A stretch of DNA of 6,248 bases from Candidatus Symbiothrix sp. (lineage in GTDB: Bacteria; Bacteroidota; Bacteroidia; Bacteroidales; Azobacteroidaceae), in the NCBI GenBank assembly GCA_031270525.1, contig JAISXN010000114.1, forward strand, positions 1-6,248. The letters are read 5' to 3'. The position numbers and the translations under genes were made by a program. Below are positions 5,292 through 6,248 of the stretch, piece after piece (positions within the stretch are counted from its first letter, which is position 1; each line of letters starts with the position of its first letter). A model generated the notes under the pieces. The model was not told where the DNA came from, did not search any database, and saw only the letters and a program-made list of their open reading frames with translations.

Positions 5292-6248
5292 ATGAGTATG
5301 TTTAGATTTGCACATCCCGAATATTTGTACTTGTTGGTATTATTGCCCGCTTTTTTGTTGCTCTTTCTGTACTCCATGTACATCAAAAAGAGAAACCTGA
5401 AAAGATTAGGCAATATGAAAATCCTCCGCGGATTGATGCCCGATGTGGCATTGAAAAAGCAGCACCTGAAATTCTGGCTGCAATTTATCTGTTTGGGCTT
5501 ATTCATATTGGTTATTGCCGGACCGCAATTCGGTTCGAAACTGGAAACCGTCAAACGGCAAGGCATTGAAGTAATGATTTGTTTGGACGTATCCAATTCA
5601 ATGTTGTCTAACGATATAAATCCCACTCGTTTAGAGAAATCCAAACTGATTTTATCCAAATTGATCGATGATTTGCGCAACGATAAAATCGGTTTGATTG
5701 TCTTTGCCGGCGACGCATTTATCCAGTTGCCCATTACTTCGGATTATGTTTCGGCAAAAATGTTTTTATCTTCGATAAATCCCTCAATGGTACCGACGCA
5801 AGGAACAGCTATCGGAGCGGCTATCAATCTGGCAACCAGCTCTTTTTCTCCTTCGCAAAATTCGGAAAAAACCATTGTCCTGATTACCGACGGGGAAAAT
5901 CATGAAGACGATGCAGCAGGCGCAACCAAAGCAGCTGCCGAAAAAGGAATTAAAGTGAACGTTTTGGGCGTAGGGTCCATCCAGGGCGGCCCGATTCCTG
6001 CGTCCGGAAACAGTTATCAAAAAGATAGAGAAGGTAATATGATTATTACCAAACTGAATGAACAAATGTGTCAGGAAATTGCCGCCGCCGGCAATGGCAT
6101 GTACGCAAGAACCGATAACACAAACAGCGCTTTAAAAGCTTTGCAAAAGGAATTAAGTAAAATGACAAAATCGGAAGTGGAAAGCAAAGTCTATTCTTCT
6201 TACGACGAAAAATACCAGATTCCCGCATGGCTCTTGCTGTTCCTCTTA
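5292..6248 (+). CDS. batB: BatB, membrane-anchored VWA-domain protein (3' end cut)
   Basis: A frame open to the window edge, 319 codons visible and probably about 20 missing. It is the paralogue of BatA: two N-terminal helices (about 11-30 and 60-77), a VWA domain, and the beginning of the C-terminal helix (IPAWLLLFLL) at the edge. The MIDAS is complete, with D99, S101 and S103 in DVSNS, T172 in TQGTAIG, and D200 in LITDGENHEDD. The last of these is the typical BatB form and separates it from BatA. Other hallmarks are IAGPQFG (75-81), NPTRLEKSK (110-118) and KIGLIVFAGDAF (132-143). The first ATG is at 5292; the ATG at 5298 gives MFRFAHPEYLYLL, closer to typical BatB starts, so two extra residues are uncertain. 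Only 30 bases separate it from the 151-aa gene. BatC with TPR repeats would be expected next. Confidence 0.93.
   Translation, partial: MSMFRFAHPEYLYLLVLLPAFLLLFLYSMYIKKRNLKRLGNMKILRGLMPDVALKKQHLKFWLQFICLGLFILVIAGPQFGSKLETVKRQGIEVMICLDVSNSMLSNDINPTRLEKSKLILSKLIDDLRNDKIGLIVFAGDAFIQLPITSDYVSAKMFLSSINPSMVPTQGTAIGAAINLATSSFSPSQNSEKTIVLITDGENHEDDAAGATKAAAEKGIKVNVLGVGSIQGGPIPASGNSYQKDREGNMIITKLNEQMCQEIAAAGNGMYARTDNTNSALKALQKELSKMTKSEVESKVYSSYDEKYQIPAWLLLFLL

Noticed and set aside
5192..5734. 180-aa minus-strand frame over the DUF5618/batB junction
   Set aside because: It is antisense to batB, which has all VWA hallmarks. The reverse frame has no recognisable motifs.

Overview
The window is a chromosomal segment that most likely comes from a member of the Bacteroidota, probably order Bacteroidales. 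Three things point there: a Bat (Bacteroides aerotolerance) gene cluster in the order usual for that group, a TTTC / TAnnTTTG-type promoter in front of it, and starts mostly without Shine-Dalgarno sequences in A/T-rich leaders. All genes read on the + strand. I see no rRNA, tRNA, CRISPR array, insertion sequence or intact transposase.

Layout. Positions 1-96 hold the last 31 codons of an unidentified gene. Positions 97-461 are non-coding and contain a short dispersed-type repeat (about 122-150), a long imperfect palindrome built around inverted arrays of a heptamer ACGGTNC (174-329), and a promoter (383-413). The cluster then runs: MoxR AAA+ ATPase (462-1457); two very small membrane proteins of 64 and 38 aa (1477-1671 and 1673-1789, the second too short for usual gene calling); a DUF58 protein with a VWA-like fold (1810-2679); a signal-peptide plus single-TM protein resembling a short BatD-like component (2689-3645); BatA (3716-4699); a soluble 151-aa protein that I recognise as probably DUF5618 (4806-5261); and BatB, cut by the window end (5292-6248). 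batC, batD and batE would be expected just downstream but are not visible.

How it fits together. MoxR-family ATPases are generally thought to act as chaperones that remodel or activate VWA-domain proteins. Here one MoxR is encoded with three VWA-type proteins (DUF58, BatA, BatB). BatA and BatB are anchored in the inner membrane at both ends, with the metal-binding VWA domain between. The signal-peptide protein contributes a periplasmic beta-rich domain and a cytoplasmic helical domain. All three VWA-type proteins keep a D-x-S-x-S MIDAS motif, and MoxR keeps its Walker A, Walker B, sensor and arginine-finger motifs, so the machine looks functional.

What is unusual. The core is a known system, not a new one. 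The parts worth attention are the cargo in its gaps: two tiny membrane genes between moxR and the DUF58 gene, a DUF5618-type gene between batA and batB, and repeats in three places (the upstream palindrome, an AATTGAG heptamer array that supplies the stop codon of the BatD-like gene, and a perfect 12-bp-stem hairpin before batA). The inserted genes look more A/T-rich than the core: hand counts on single 60-base lines give 21/60 G+C in the DUF5618 gene and 22/60 in the 64-aa gene, against 33/60 in batA and 34/60 in moxR.
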